A stretch of DNA of 64,000 nt, taken from Marivita sp051859345. Its GTDB lineage: Bacteria; Pseudomonadota; Alphaproteobacteria; Rhodobacterales; Rhodobacteraceae. Every line of letters starts with the position of its first letter. Position 1 is the stretch's first letter. The notes under the pieces were generated by a model. It had not been told where the DNA came from and did not search any database. It worked only from the letters and a program-made list of their open reading frames with translations. Shown piece after piece: positions 16,825-26,227 of this stretch. The translations under genes and the position numbers were made by a program. The stretch covers positions 62,001 to 126,000 of the forward strand of contig NZ_JBHYFV010000005.1 of assembly GCF_051859345.1 (NCBI RefSeq), given 5' to 3'.

Positions 16825-18126
16825 ATGTCGATTTCCTCTTCTCTCAGCGCGGGCGTCGTTGGCCTTGCGTCTCACGCAACCCGTCTGGCCACGATCTCTG
16901 ACAACATCGCCAATTCGCAAACCCCCGGATACAAACGGGTCGAGGCCAATTTTCATTCAATGGTCGTGACGTCGGGTGGTGGCACCTATACCGCTGGCGG
17001 CGTGCGCACCACGACACAGCGCTACATCGACCAGAACAGTGCCATCGCAACAACGTCGAACGCCACGGATTTGGCGGTCAGTGGCCGGGGATTCCTTCCT
17101 GTTGCTCAGGCAACAGAGGTGTTGTCTGGTGTTGAGACTCCGCAAATGTTTCTGACGACAACCGGGTCGTTCAGAACGGATGCGAACGGGTATTTGCGTA
17201 CTGCATCCGGTCAGGTACTTCTGGGATGGCCTGCCAATCTGGATGGGAGCATTCCCAACTATCCCCGCGCAACAAGTGAAGCGCTGGAACCTGTGCGTAT
17301 CAACGTCAACCAGTTCAGCGGAGAACCAACCACGCGGATCGAATTGGGTATCAATCTCCCCGCGACCGAAACTGAAGAAGGCGGGTTGGGTGATCCGCTG
17401 ACCCAATCGATCGAATATTACGACAACCTTGGTCGGGCCGAGACACTGGAGTTCACATTCACTCCGGTTGTCCCTGCAACCGGGACGTCCAATCAATGGA
17501 CACTCGAAATTGTGGATAGCGCTGATCCTGCGACAATTATCGGCCAATACGATCTGGAATTCGACGATGCGAGGACACTTGGTGGAACCCTTCTGAGTGT
17601 CGGTGACGTCACTGGTGGCCCTTACGATGAAGACACCGGCATTCTGACGATCACGGCGCCCAGTGGTCCGATTGACATCAATATTGGTCGCCTCGGTTTG
17701 AACGAAGGCTTGTCGCAATTGTCGGATATTTTTGCACCGTTTAACATCAGCCGTGATGGCGCACCGGTTGGCAAGGTGACATCGGTGGAAGTGGACGAAA
17801 CGGGTCTGGTCAACGCGTTCTACGATACGGGCACTACACGCACGCTGTATCAGGTTCCGCTGGTCGATATCCCCAACCCCAACGGAATGGCGGCCGCCGG
17901 AAGCCAATTATACATGCCAACACCTGAAAGCGGCAGCTTCTTCCTTTGGGATGCGGGCAACGGATCAACCGGGGACATCCTGTCCTTCGCGCTCGAAGAA
18001 TCGGCAACCGATATCGCGAATGAACTGACCGAGTTGATCCGGACACAGCGAGCGTATTCCTCGAATGCCAAGGTCATCCAGACTGTCGATGAGATGTTGC
18101 AGGAAGCGACCAACATCAAACGCTGA
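16825..18126 (+). CDS. flgE: Flagellar hook protein FlgE
   Basis: A 433-residue secreted axial protein. The N-terminal flagellar rod/hook domain is seen in SAGVVGLASHATRLATISDNIANSQTPGYKRV, the standard motif of this family. The C-terminal helical region ends with ELTELIRTQRAYSSNAKVIQTVDEMLQEATNIKR. The two ends form the hook core and the middle is the variable surface part. Length is normal. AGAAAGG precedes the ATG. It is the first of four closely spaced hook and ring genes. Confidence 0.92.
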   Translation: MSISSSLSAGVVGLASHATRLATISDNIANSQTPGYKRVEANFHSMVVTSGGGTYTAGGVRTTTQRYIDQNSAIATTSNATDLAVSGRGFLPVAQATEVLSGVETPQMFLTTTGSFRTDANGYLRTASGQVLLGWPANLDGSIPNYPRATSEALEPVRINVNQFSGEPTTRIELGINLPATETEEGGLGDPLTQSIEYYDNLGRAETLEFTFTPVVPATGTSNQWTLEIVDSADPATIIGQYDLEFDDARTLGGTLLSVGDVTGGPYDEDTGILTITAPSGPIDINIGRLGLNEGLSQLSDIFAPFNISRDGAPVGKVTSVEVDETGLVNAFYDTGTTRTLYQVPLVDIPNPNGMAAAGSQLYMPTPESGSFFLWDAGNGSTGDILSFALEESATDIANELTELIRTQRAYSSNAKVIQTVDEMLQEATNIKR

Positions 18127-18153
18127 AGCCCATAACCGAACAAGGACATCGTC

Positions 18154-19602
18154 ATGAGTCTCTCCGGCGCACTTTCCAACGCGATGAGCGGCCTGACCGC
18201 GAACGCACGCGGCACAACGGTCATTTCTGCAAATATCGCGAACGCATTGAATGAAGGGTATGGCCGTCGGGAAATCAACCTAACAACGGATGTCAACCAA
18301 ACCTCGGGTGGCGTGCGTGTGGCCCAGGTCACGCGTCAGTACGACCCCATTTTGGCCCATCAAAAACGCCTTGCCATGGCAGATTTTTCCGCAAATTCGG
18401 CCTTTGCGGCGTTTGGTACCGACCTGGAGCAATTGGTCGGAAGTGTCGATACGCTCGGCTCGGTTTCTGAAAAACTGACCAGGTTTGAAGCGGCACTTCT
18501 GTCGGCTGCGTCTGACCCATCTTCGGAAACGCGCTTGCGAAATATCTCTTTCGCGGCCGAGGGGTTCGCATCAGCACTTCGTGACGCCAGTGACGGGATT
18601 TCTGGTCTGCGGTCCCGTGCGGACCAGCAAATCGCTTCCGCAGTTGAAGAGTTGAACACCGGTCTTTCACGGCTCGAAAAACTGAATACGCAAATCATGA
18701 CGGCAAAACATTTGGGGCAAGATGCGCATGCCCTGATGGATCAGCGGGACACCGTTCTAGATCATCTCTCGGAACTCGTACCGCTTCATGTGGTTGAACG
18801 CGACAGCGGTGTCATCGCCGTTTTCACCGCTCAGGGCCGCACCTTGTTGGACGAAAACGCGGTCGAGTTCGGATTTGACACACCGACGACTGTCTTGCCG
18901 CATATGACGGTTGGCAATGGCTTGCTGTCCAGATTGCAAATCAACGGACTAGCCGTCGATATTCCCGGATCCGGCATGATGTCGGGCGGGGTGCTCAGCG
19001 CACAATTCGAACTGCGCGACATCATTGCGCCACAAACTCAGACTCGTCTTGACGCAATCTCGCGCGATGCCATTGAACGCTTTGGCCCAGGTGGTCCTGA
19101 TACAACCCTCGCCTTGGGTGATGCGGGTGTCTTTACTGACGCGGGTTCGGCCTTCACAACGGCAAATGAAACAGGCCTTGCAGGCAGGATTTCTCTGAAC
19201 TCTGCACTTGGCAGTTCAAATGCGGATCCTTGGCGGTGGCGTGACGGGATCAATTCTCTTTCCGAAGGGGACGCTGGCCAAGCCGGACTTCTTCTTGCCT
19301 TGCAATCCCGGATGTCCCTGGCGCGTATTCCCGGATCGCCCGCATTGGGCACCTCACCCCAGTCGCTTGTCGGCCACCTTCAGGACCTGAGCAGTGACGT
19401 TGCATCCAACCGCGTCAGGTTACAGGACACGCGGGACTTTGCTTCGGCACATCTTGATGCTGTTCGTCAGTCGGTCGCGGCGGATGGCGTAAACACCGAT
19501 CAGGAACTGCAAAAATTGATCGAATTGGAGAAATCCTACGCGGCCAATGCACGGGTTGTGCAGGTGGTCGATGACATGCTGTCAGAACTTCTCAGAATTT
19601 GA
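18154..19602 (+). CDS. flgK: Flagellar hook-associated protein 1 FlgK
   Basis: A 482-residue hook-filament junction protein. The N-terminal domain has LSNAMSGLTANARGTTVISANIANALNEGYGRR, where the axial-family NxxTxGY motif is altered to NALNEGY. The C-terminal EYSAxxxL-type helix is seen in ELQKLIELEKSYAANARVVQVVDDMLSELLRI. A long helical central region (residues 80-200) is typical. AAGGA precedes the ATG, 27 bp after flgE. It is exported through the flagellar type III apparatus and caps the hook with FlgL, which is encoded next. Confidence 0.9.
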   Translation: MSLSGALSNAMSGLTANARGTTVISANIANALNEGYGRREINLTTDVNQTSGGVRVAQVTRQYDPILAHQKRLAMADFSANSAFAAFGTDLEQLVGSVDTLGSVSEKLTRFEAALLSAASDPSSETRLRNISFAAEGFASALRDASDGISGLRSRADQQIASAVEELNTGLSRLEKLNTQIMTAKHLGQDAHALMDQRDTVLDHLSELVPLHVVERDSGVIAVFTAQGRTLLDENAVEFGFDTPTTVLPHMTVGNGLLSRLQINGLAVDIPGSGMMSGGVLSAQFELRDIIAPQTQTRLDAISRDAIERFGPGGPDTTLALGDAGVFTDAGSAFTTANETGLAGRISLNSALGSSNADPWRWRDGINSLSEGDAGQAGLLLALQSRMSLARIPGSPALGTSPQSLVGHLQDLSSDVASNRVRLQDTRDFASAHLDAVRQSVAADGVNTDQELQKLIELEKSYAANARVVQVVDDMLSELLRI

Positions 19603-19613
19603 AGGAATATTCT

Positions 19614-20618
19614 ATGCGCGCGATTGGTGATCTTGCCTCATACATGCTGTCCAGTCGGTTGCAGAGCGACCTGCGCAACAGCGCCGAAACCGCGGCAGAA
19701 GCTGCAACCACAGGTCTGGCAAAGGACAAGTCACGCCATCTTGGCGGTGCGACGATGGCGCTGTCACTTCTTGATCGCAAAGCTGTTCTGCTGGAACAAC
19801 ACCAACGCGGAATCGCAGAGGCGTCCCTGTTCGCCGGTGCCATGCAATCGACGCTGGGGCGAATTCAGGATCAGACCAGTCAGCTTGTTGCAAGCTTATC
19901 CTTGGTCTCTCAAGTGCAGCATTCGTCCGAACTGAAAACACTCTCCGAGACTACGGCAGGTGTCTTCGTGGATACCGTGAATGCAGTGAATTCCGAAATT
20001 GCCGGGCGGTCTCTTTTTTCCGGTTCAGCGACGCGGGCGCAACCGCTTCCCAACGGGCAGGCTTTGCTTGACATGTTGCGGACCGATGTCGCCGGTGCGG
20101 CTACGGCCGCAGATGTCTTGACAGCAATAGACACATGGTTCGACGCACCCGGAGGGACGTTCGAGACGGCAGTTTATCAAGGTTCGGATACAGGGTTCAT
20201 GACGCTGCCCCTTAGCGCTGGTGACACGGCAACCTTTGGCCTGCGCGCGGACGGTGAAACCATGCGAGACCTGTTCAAGGCTCTGGCCAAAGGGGCATTG
20301 GCAGGCGATTCCGGTCTTGGGCTTGACCAGGGCGCGCAAACTCGCCTGCTTGACCAATCCCGCATTGACCTGTTGCGGTCGGACCGGTCCCTCACGGAAG
20401 AACGCAGCAGCCTCGGATTGACCGAAGCCATCGTCGAAGATGCCCGCGTGACAACTGATTCAGAACTGGCGCGTCTTGCCATCGATCGTCTGTCACTGAT
20501 CGGTGTCGATCAGTTCGAAGCAGCGTCGGAATTCGAAGCCGCGCAACAGCAATTGGAAGTGTTCTATCGCATTGCAGCACGCCAAAGCCGAACTTCTCTG
20601 GCGGAGTATCTGAGATGA
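19614..20618 (+). CDS. flgL: Flagellar hook-associated protein 3 FlgL
   Basis: A 334-residue flagellin-like junction protein. N-terminal MRAIGDLASYMLSSRLQSDL and a C-terminal helix ending FEAAQQQLEVFYRIAARQSRTSLAEYLR match the flagellin D0/D1 ends. The start at 19614 is preceded by AAGGA at 19603-19607; an upstream TTG at 19599 overlaps the flgK stop and is less likely. The gene follows flgK by 11 bp and overlaps flgI by 4 bp (ATGA), so translational coupling is likely. Confidence 0.87.
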   Translation: MRAIGDLASYMLSSRLQSDLRNSAETAAEAATTGLAKDKSRHLGGATMALSLLDRKAVLLEQHQRGIAEASLFAGAMQSTLGRIQDQTSQLVASLSLVSQVQHSSELKTLSETTAGVFVDTVNAVNSEIAGRSLFSGSATRAQPLPNGQALLDMLRTDVAGAATAADVLTAIDTWFDAPGGTFETAVYQGSDTGFMTLPLSAGDTATFGLRADGETMRDLFKALAKGALAGDSGLGLDQGAQTRLLDQSRIDLLRSDRSLTEERSSLGLTEAIVEDARVTTDSELARLAIDRLSLIGVDQFEAASEFEAAQQQLEVFYRIAARQSRTSLAEYLR

Positions 20619-21715
20619 GAACCATGCTGAGTGCAATCATTATGCTGCTCTTGCCGGTAATGTCATTGGCGCAGGGTGTCCGCCTTAAAGACCTGGCGAA
20701 TTTCGAAGGCGTGCGCGGCAATGATCTTGTTGGATACGGGCTTGTGGTCGGTTTGGACGGTACTGGCGACGGTTTGCGCAATTCACCGTTCACCGAAGAC
20801 ATGATGTCCAACATTCTGGAACGGCTTGGGGTCAATGTCACCGGAGAACAATTTCGCGCCAAAAACGTGGCGGCGGTAATCGTCACCAGCCAATTGCAAC
20901 CTTTCGCGCGCGCCGGAAGCAAGATTGACGTCACCGTCTCGGCCATCGGTGACGCGTCAAGCTTGCGTGGCGGAACTCTTGTGATGACACCTCTAAATGC
21001 CGCCGACGGGCAGATTTACGCAGTGGCGCAAGGTTCGATCATTGCAGGTGGCGTTGTCGCCGAAGGTGACGCAGCGCGCACTGTTCAGGGTGTCCCAACT
21101 GCCGGAAGCATACCGTCTGGGGCGATTGTCGAACGGGAAGTTGCGTTTGACTTCGGCGAAATGCAATCATTGACCATCGCTCTGAAAAGCCCGGATTTTT
21201 CTACAGCATACAGGGTTGAGCGGGCCATAAACGTGGCCACCGGGGCATCAATTGCAAACATGTCCGATTCTGGAACAATTGCCGTGGATCTGAACGCATC
21301 CGGACAACGCTCTCCGGCGCATCTGTTGGCACAAATCGAAAATCTGCGGATCGAACCGGATACGCTTGCTCGGGTTGTTGTTGACCAGCGATCGGGTACC
21401 ATTGTGATCAGCGAAAACGTCCGCGTGTCGCGTGTTGCGGTATCGAAGGGTAACCTGACCTTAACCGTGCAGGAACAACCTGTCGTTGTGCAACCCAACC
21501 CATTCGCGGAAGGCGAAACAGTCGTTGTTCCAAGAACGGGTGCGCAAATCGCAAATACACCAGCCGTGTCGTTGGCCGAAGTGCCGGGTGGAACGACACT
21601 GTCTGACGTGATCACCGGATTGAATGCGCTTGGTATCACGCCAAACGACCTGATCGATATTTTGAAAACGATCAAGGCAGCCGGTGCGTTGCATGCCGAA
21701 TTTGTCGTGATGTGA
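20615..21715 (+). CDS. flgI: Flagellar P-ring protein FlgI
   Basis: A 366-residue periplasmic ring protein with a signal peptide (MRTMLSAIIMLLLPVMSLAQG). VRLKDLANFEGVRGNDLVGYGLVVGLDGTGD is the strongly conserved FlgI start, and TLSDVITGLNALGITPNDLIDILKTIKAAGALHAEFVVM is its conserved end. It forms the P ring around the rod in the peptidoglycan layer. Length is normal. The start overlaps the flgL stop. Confidence 0.95.
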   Translation: MRTMLSAIIMLLLPVMSLAQGVRLKDLANFEGVRGNDLVGYGLVVGLDGTGDGLRNSPFTEDMMSNILERLGVNVTGEQFRAKNVAAVIVTSQLQPFARAGSKIDVTVSAIGDASSLRGGTLVMTPLNAADGQIYAVAQGSIIAGGVVAEGDAARTVQGVPTAGSIPSGAIVEREVAFDFGEMQSLTIALKSPDFSTAYRVERAINVATGASIANMSDSGTIAVDLNASGQRSPAHLLAQIENLRIEPDTLARVVVDQRSGTIVISENVRVSRVAVSKGNLTLTVQEQPVVVQPNPFAEGETVVVPRTGAQIANTPAVSLAEVPGGTTLSDVITGLNALGITPNDLIDILKTIKAAGALHAEFVVM

Positions 21716-21748
21716 ACGCACTTTGCTCAGAGAAAAGGACATATTCAA

Positions 21749-22615
21749 ATGATCGCACTGGCGGGCATTGCTTTCACATTTGTGATGGTTTTCGGCGGCT
21801 ATCTGTTGGCGGGTGGTAAGCTTGGTATCATTCTGAAATCGCTCCCATTCGAGATGATGATGATTGGTGGCGCCGCTGTCGGGGCCTTCGCAGTGGGCAA
21901 CACCTTTGCGTCGCTCAAACAAACTGGCAAAGACACAATGAAGGTGTTCAAAGGCAGTCAGTGGAAGGCCAACGATTACAACCAGTTGCTTCAGGTCCTG
22001 TATCAGCTGATCAATCTGGCGCGCAAGAATCCAGTCGGGCTTGAAGCGCATATCGAGAACCCAAAGGAATCGGACATTTTTTCGCAGTTTCCGAAGCTTT
22101 TGAAAGATCACACAGCGTTGGACATCATTTGTGACACGCTGCGGTCGGCCTCGATGAATTACGACGATCCGATGCAGGTGGAAGAGCTTCTGGACAAGAA
22201 GATCGATGAAACAAAACATCACCTTGAACAATCGGTTCATGGTTTGCAGTCAATTGCAGATGGCTTGCCTGCGCTGGGAATTGTGGCTGCGGTATTGGGT
22301 GTGATCAAGACCATGGGCTCCATTGACCAGCCACCTGAAGTCCTTGGAAAACTAATTGGTGGCGCTTTGGTGGGGACATTTCTTGGCGTGTTCCTGGCCT
22401 ATTGTCTGGTGGCCCCTTTCGCGCTCAAGGTGAAGGCGGCGGCAGATGATGACATCAATTTCTATCGGACCATCAAGGAAGTCTTCGTGTCCCATCTTCA
22501 CCAACACCCACCGAAGATCTGCCTCGAAGTTGCTCGTCAGGGCATCCCCCATCACTTCAGGCCGAACTTCGCCGCACTGGACGAAGCGTTGCGTTCGCTG
22601 AAAAGCCATGCTTAG
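21749..22615 (+). CDS. motA: Flagellar motor stator protein MotA
   Basis: A 288-residue inner-membrane protein with four membrane segments: two near the N-terminus, then a large cytoplasmic loop (about 60-170), then two more around LPALGIVAAVLGVIKTMG and GALVGTFLGVFLAYCLVAPFA. The loop carries the charged residues that contact FliG. It forms the proton channel with MotB. AAAAGGA lies upstream. It overlaps the next gene by 8 bp. Confidence 0.93.
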   Translation: MIALAGIAFTFVMVFGGYLLAGGKLGIILKSLPFEMMMIGGAAVGAFAVGNTFASLKQTGKDTMKVFKGSQWKANDYNQLLQVLYQLINLARKNPVGLEAHIENPKESDIFSQFPKLLKDHTALDIICDTLRSASMNYDDPMQVEELLDKKIDETKHHLEQSVHGLQSIADGLPALGIVAAVLGVIKTMGSIDQPPEVLGKLIGGALVGTFLGVFLAYCLVAPFALKVKAAADDDINFYRTIKEVFVSHLHQHPPKICLEVARQGIPHHFRPNFAALDEALRSLKSHA

Positions 22616-24368
22616 AAACCTTCTGGCGGTTCTGCTCTTGATTTGGTGTCTGAGCCCACAAATCGCCGCCGCGAATACCGCAGTTGTGCGCGGCGGAGAA
22701 CATGCGGAATTCACGCGTCTGACCATTTCGACGGAACGGCCAATCCTTGGCACTGAACTATTCGCGATTGGAGAACGGCAATATAACCTGCGCACGACTC
22801 CGGTGATTGACGTGCTCGATGTCAGCAAGATGTTTGATCGACTGAGCGCAAAGCGGGTTGATCGGCTTACCTTGACGGAGGGTGGATTGGAGTTGCTTTT
22901 GAATTGCGATTGCGAGCCTCAGTTGGACACCGAAAACGAACGCCTGATCGTGATAGATATCAAAAAACGGGCGGATGAAGCGGTTGTGTTGCTTCCGGAA
23001 TTGCCTATTGCGCCCGGCGGTTTCCCCGACTCCTTGGTGACACATTCACGGCCGGTGAACGCGTCAGAGATATTCGATCTTGATTTCTCGGTTGTGGATA
23101 GACTGTCAAAAAGCATCGCCGCGCAAGTCAGCCAGAATTCTCATATCTCTGGATTTTCAGATGTCGGGACTCTTGCGAATGACGTGATTATGTCTCCTGA
23201 AAATCCAGTGACGAAAGCTCAATCTGACGACAGAGCCGGTAAGCCGGAAGAACCTTGCTTCTGGTCCGACTCAGTGTGGACTTTGATCGAAACGTCTTTC
23301 GAAGAAAGCGTGTCAGAGGAGGGTCGCGGTATTGATCACATTGAGGGTCGTGAGCTTCCGCTAATGGAGGGTGACCGGGCCGCGTTTCAGGATTGGGTTG
23401 TTGAATACCTTTCGCAGGGATTGTTCGACGAGGCTCAAAATGCCTTTGAAGCACTTCGTCCAACCCTGGAAGAGACCACGCGGTTCTCGAACTTCGTCAA
23501 TGGACTTAGCGGACTTGATTCGCCGCGTCATACACGATTTGGACAATGTAATCCTTTGGCCGATCTTTTGGTTGCAACCTCATATGTCGGTTCTGATGTC
23601 CCCAAGGACCTCAAACTGGATTTGTTGCATAGCTTTGGCAAGCTGCCAGTTGGGCTTCAGATTGTTCTTTATCCAAGATTGGAATGGCTGTTGGAGGAGG
23701 CGTCTTCCGCACTTTTCCCTGCCTTGACTCTGCATCGAAACGCGGAACTGGCGCTTGCAGAACGCACGCCCAATTTGGCTGATAAGGTCGATATGGATAT
23801 GGCTGATCCAGACAGGCTGGCAGCAGTGACGCTGGAGTTGCGCGGCACAGATCTTGAAAAAGAAAGCTGGTTGGCGACGTTCGCGTCGTATCTGGATCAC
23901 CAGCGGTATTTCGATGCGATTGCAGACCTGACTTCCCAAAACCCCCTGTCCGATACCGAGCAGGCACATTCGGTTGCGGAACTTCTGGACCATCTTGTCA
24001 CCCATGCAGATAGCGTGACTTTCGTCCAAATTGCCTTGGCAAATCTCTCGGATCTTACCCCACGGCCGTCCCCGACAGATCTGCAGCGGATTTCAGACCG
24101 CCTTGAGACAGAAGGATTTGGCGCTGAAGCCCGGCTGTTTTCGCGGACTTTTGCGACAAATCCATTGGAGTCGTCGTTGACGACAAGTCCACCTGTCAGT
24201 CGTGATAGCCGGGCGGTCGCCAACGACATTGAATCTTCCATGAACACGCCCAACAAGGTTGCGATCGAGCCAAAAGAGACCGATCCTTTGACTGTCGCAA
24301 CTGCCCGGAAACAGCTTGAAACTGCAGGATCAGTTCGCAAGGCGCTGACCGAAAAATTTGGAAACTAG
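22608..24368 (+). CDS. Periplasmic protein of the flagellar operon, function unknown
   Basis: A 586-residue protein with a signal peptide (MLRNLLAVLLLIWCLSPQIAA). Residues about 35-125 form an all-beta stretch (EFTRLTIST, VIDVLDVSKMFDRL, GGLELLLNCDCEPQL, RLIVIDIK) resembling AMIN-like domains of envelope proteins. The rest is helical without known motifs, with a low-complexity tail (540-586). Its ATG overlaps the end of motA by 8 bp, so it is probably made together with the stator. Known periplasmic motor helpers in related bacteria (MotC of Sinorhizobium, MotF of Rhodobacter) suggest a stator role, but I could not establish homology. Two Cys in CDC are notable for a periplasmic protein. Confidence 0.7.
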   Translation: MLRNLLAVLLLIWCLSPQIAAANTAVVRGGEHAEFTRLTISTERPILGTELFAIGERQYNLRTTPVIDVLDVSKMFDRLSAKRVDRLTLTEGGLELLLNCDCEPQLDTENERLIVIDIKKRADEAVVLLPELPIAPGGFPDSLVTHSRPVNASEIFDLDFSVVDRLSKSIAAQVSQNSHISGFSDVGTLANDVIMSPENPVTKAQSDDRAGKPEEPCFWSDSVWTLIETSFEESVSEEGRGIDHIEGRELPLMEGDRAAFQDWVVEYLSQGLFDEAQNAFEALRPTLEETTRFSNFVNGLSGLDSPRHTRFGQCNPLADLLVATSYVGSDVPKDLKLDLLHSFGKLPVGLQIVLYPRLEWLLEEASSALFPALTLHRNAELALAERTPNLADKVDMDMADPDRLAAVTLELRGTDLEKESWLATFASYLDHQRYFDAIADLTSQNPLSDTEQAHSVAELLDHLVTHADSVTFVQIALANLSDLTPRPSPTDLQRISDRLETEGFGAEARLFSRTFATNPLESSLTTSPPVSRDSRAVANDIESSMNTPNKVAIEPKETDPLTVATARKQLETAGSVRKALTEKFGN

Positions 24369-24451
24369 CCACGCTGTCAGAAAAAACATGGGAAAACTGA
24401 TCCGGTCGCTGCTATCTGAAGAGGGAAATACAGAGAAAAGTAATAGGCCGC

Positions 24452-26131
24452 ATGACCTTCAGGTTCGTTTCATCATTGCTGTTAGGGGTGTGGGTAACAT
24501 TGGTCTCTGCCACCGCACACGCACAGAACCTCGGCACATCCAATCGCATCTCCTTTGGCTTGAATGGAATTTCCGACTGGTCAACCCAGCATCCGTTCAT
24601 CGACTCGATGAAAACCGCGCGTCCCTGGATCGGTCACCTTCCCAACCAATGGGGTGGGATGGATTTCGAAAGCATGCTGAACGATGGCGTATTTGATCCG
24701 GACGGATGGCCCCAGGTCATTCCATCTGGTCTGACCAAACTCGAGACGTTGATCTTCACCGACCAACCCGAAGATGCGACACATCTGGCCGGGCGTTACC
24801 ACCTCACTTTCGATGGCAAAGGAACGTTGTCGGTGACCGGTCGTGGGCGGGTCATTCAACGGGAAGACGGACTTCGGGTTTTCAGTTACTCGCCAGGACC
24901 CGGTGCTGTTGGTATCGCGATTAGTGCCACGGATGCGAGCGATCCGATCCGCAATATTCGTGTGATCAAGGAAGAGCATCTAGACGCGTTTGAGGCGGGT
25001 GCCGTTTTTAATCCAGACTGGCTTGATCGACTGGGTGAGGTCGACACCGTCCGGTTCATGGACTGGATGAACACCAATGATTCCAAGGTTCGGACTTGGG
25101 AGGATCTACCCGTTGCGACTGATTTCAGCTTTGCGTGGCGGGGTGTTCCGCTTTCGGTGATGATTGATCTTGCCAACCGGATGGATGCGGATCCGTGGTT
25201 TACGCTGCCGCATTTGGCAGACAATGATCTGGTCAAAAAGTTTGCGGAAACAGTGAAGGAAAGCCTTGATCCCGAGCGTACGGCACATGTCGAGTATTCG
25301 AACGAGGTGTGGAATTTCATCTTTGAACAGGCGCGATGGGCCGAACAAAAAGCTCAGGCACTTTGGGGCGAGGCAGGTGATGGCTGGATGCAGTATTACG
25401 GCATGCGGGCTGCGGAAGTCATGCAAGTCTGGACAGAGGTCTATGGCGCAGAGGCCGACCAAAGGATCCGGCGAGTGGTGTCTGTACACACGGGCTGGCC
25501 AGAACTGGAACAGGCTACCCTATTTGGAGATCACGCGCGGGACACGATTGGTTTTCCACCGGCAGAAATGTTCGATGCCTATGCTGTCACAGGCTATTTC
25601 GGATACGAACTGGGGGAGTCAGACACGCTGAAGTCCACGCTCGAAAAGGCAGAGTCGCTGGCCGCGTCTGATGGTCAGGCGAAAGGACTGTCGCGCGTCG
25701 CACTTCGAGAACATGTATTGAAAAACCGGTTCAAAGGTGTCGCAGACGACGCGGCAGAGCGGGTGCGGAACGGGTCATTGCGCGAATTGACACAAACGCT
25801 TTGGCCATACCATGCGAAGGCGGCAAGGACGGCTGGACTGGACCTGATCATGTACGAAGGCGGCACCCATGCCGTGCCAATCGGTATGGCGATCGAGGAT
25901 GAACGGCTTGTTTCTTTCCTTGTTGAATTCAATTATTCTGAACAGATGGGGTCGCTTTACCGGGATGCATTGACCATTTGGGCTGGCCTGACAGACAGCC
26001 CATTCAACGCGTTTGTGGATGTCGCACCGCCAAGCCAATGGGGCAGTTGGGGTGCGTTGCGACACCTGAATGATGACAGCCCGCGCTGGTCCGCCTTGCG
26101 ATCCGGAATGGCCAGCCTCACCGATGAATAA
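24452..26131 (+). CDS. Secreted GH-A-clan-like glycoside hydrolase
   Basis: A 559-residue protein with a signal peptide ending near TAHAQN. EYSNEVWNF with Glu285 after Asn resembles the acid/base Asn-Glu of clan GH-A TIM-barrel glycosidases. Glu469 in LIMYEGGTH is placed like the nucleophile of the same clan. A beta-sandwich-like portion (about residues 95-185) separates the start from the barrel. The gene sits at the left border of the glycan locus, so trimming or cleaving the exported polysaccharide is plausible. The exact GH family and bond are not determinable here. The ribosome binding site is weak. Confidence 0.65.
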   Translation: MTFRFVSSLLLGVWVTLVSATAHAQNLGTSNRISFGLNGISDWSTQHPFIDSMKTARPWIGHLPNQWGGMDFESMLNDGVFDPDGWPQVIPSGLTKLETLIFTDQPEDATHLAGRYHLTFDGKGTLSVTGRGRVIQREDGLRVFSYSPGPGAVGIAISATDASDPIRNIRVIKEEHLDAFEAGAVFNPDWLDRLGEVDTVRFMDWMNTNDSKVRTWEDLPVATDFSFAWRGVPLSVMIDLANRMDADPWFTLPHLADNDLVKKFAETVKESLDPERTAHVEYSNEVWNFIFEQARWAEQKAQALWGEAGDGWMQYYGMRAAEVMQVWTEVYGAEADQRIRRVVSVHTGWPELEQATLFGDHARDTIGFPPAEMFDAYAVTGYFGYELGESDTLKSTLEKAESLAASDGQAKGLSRVALREHVLKNRFKGVADDAAERVRNGSLRELTQTLWPYHAKAARTAGLDLIMYEGGTHAVPIGMAIEDERLVSFLVEFNYSEQMGSLYRDALTIWAGLTDSPFNAFVDVAPPSQWGSWGALRHLNDDSPRWSALRSGMASLTDE

Positions 26132-26227
26132 CGTGCGTTTTTCCCACTATCCTTAAATTTGCCATCATCTTATGGAACTCGGGCACATCTCCAGCAGGTC
26201 CTGTGACACTTTAGGAATTGCCCCCTT

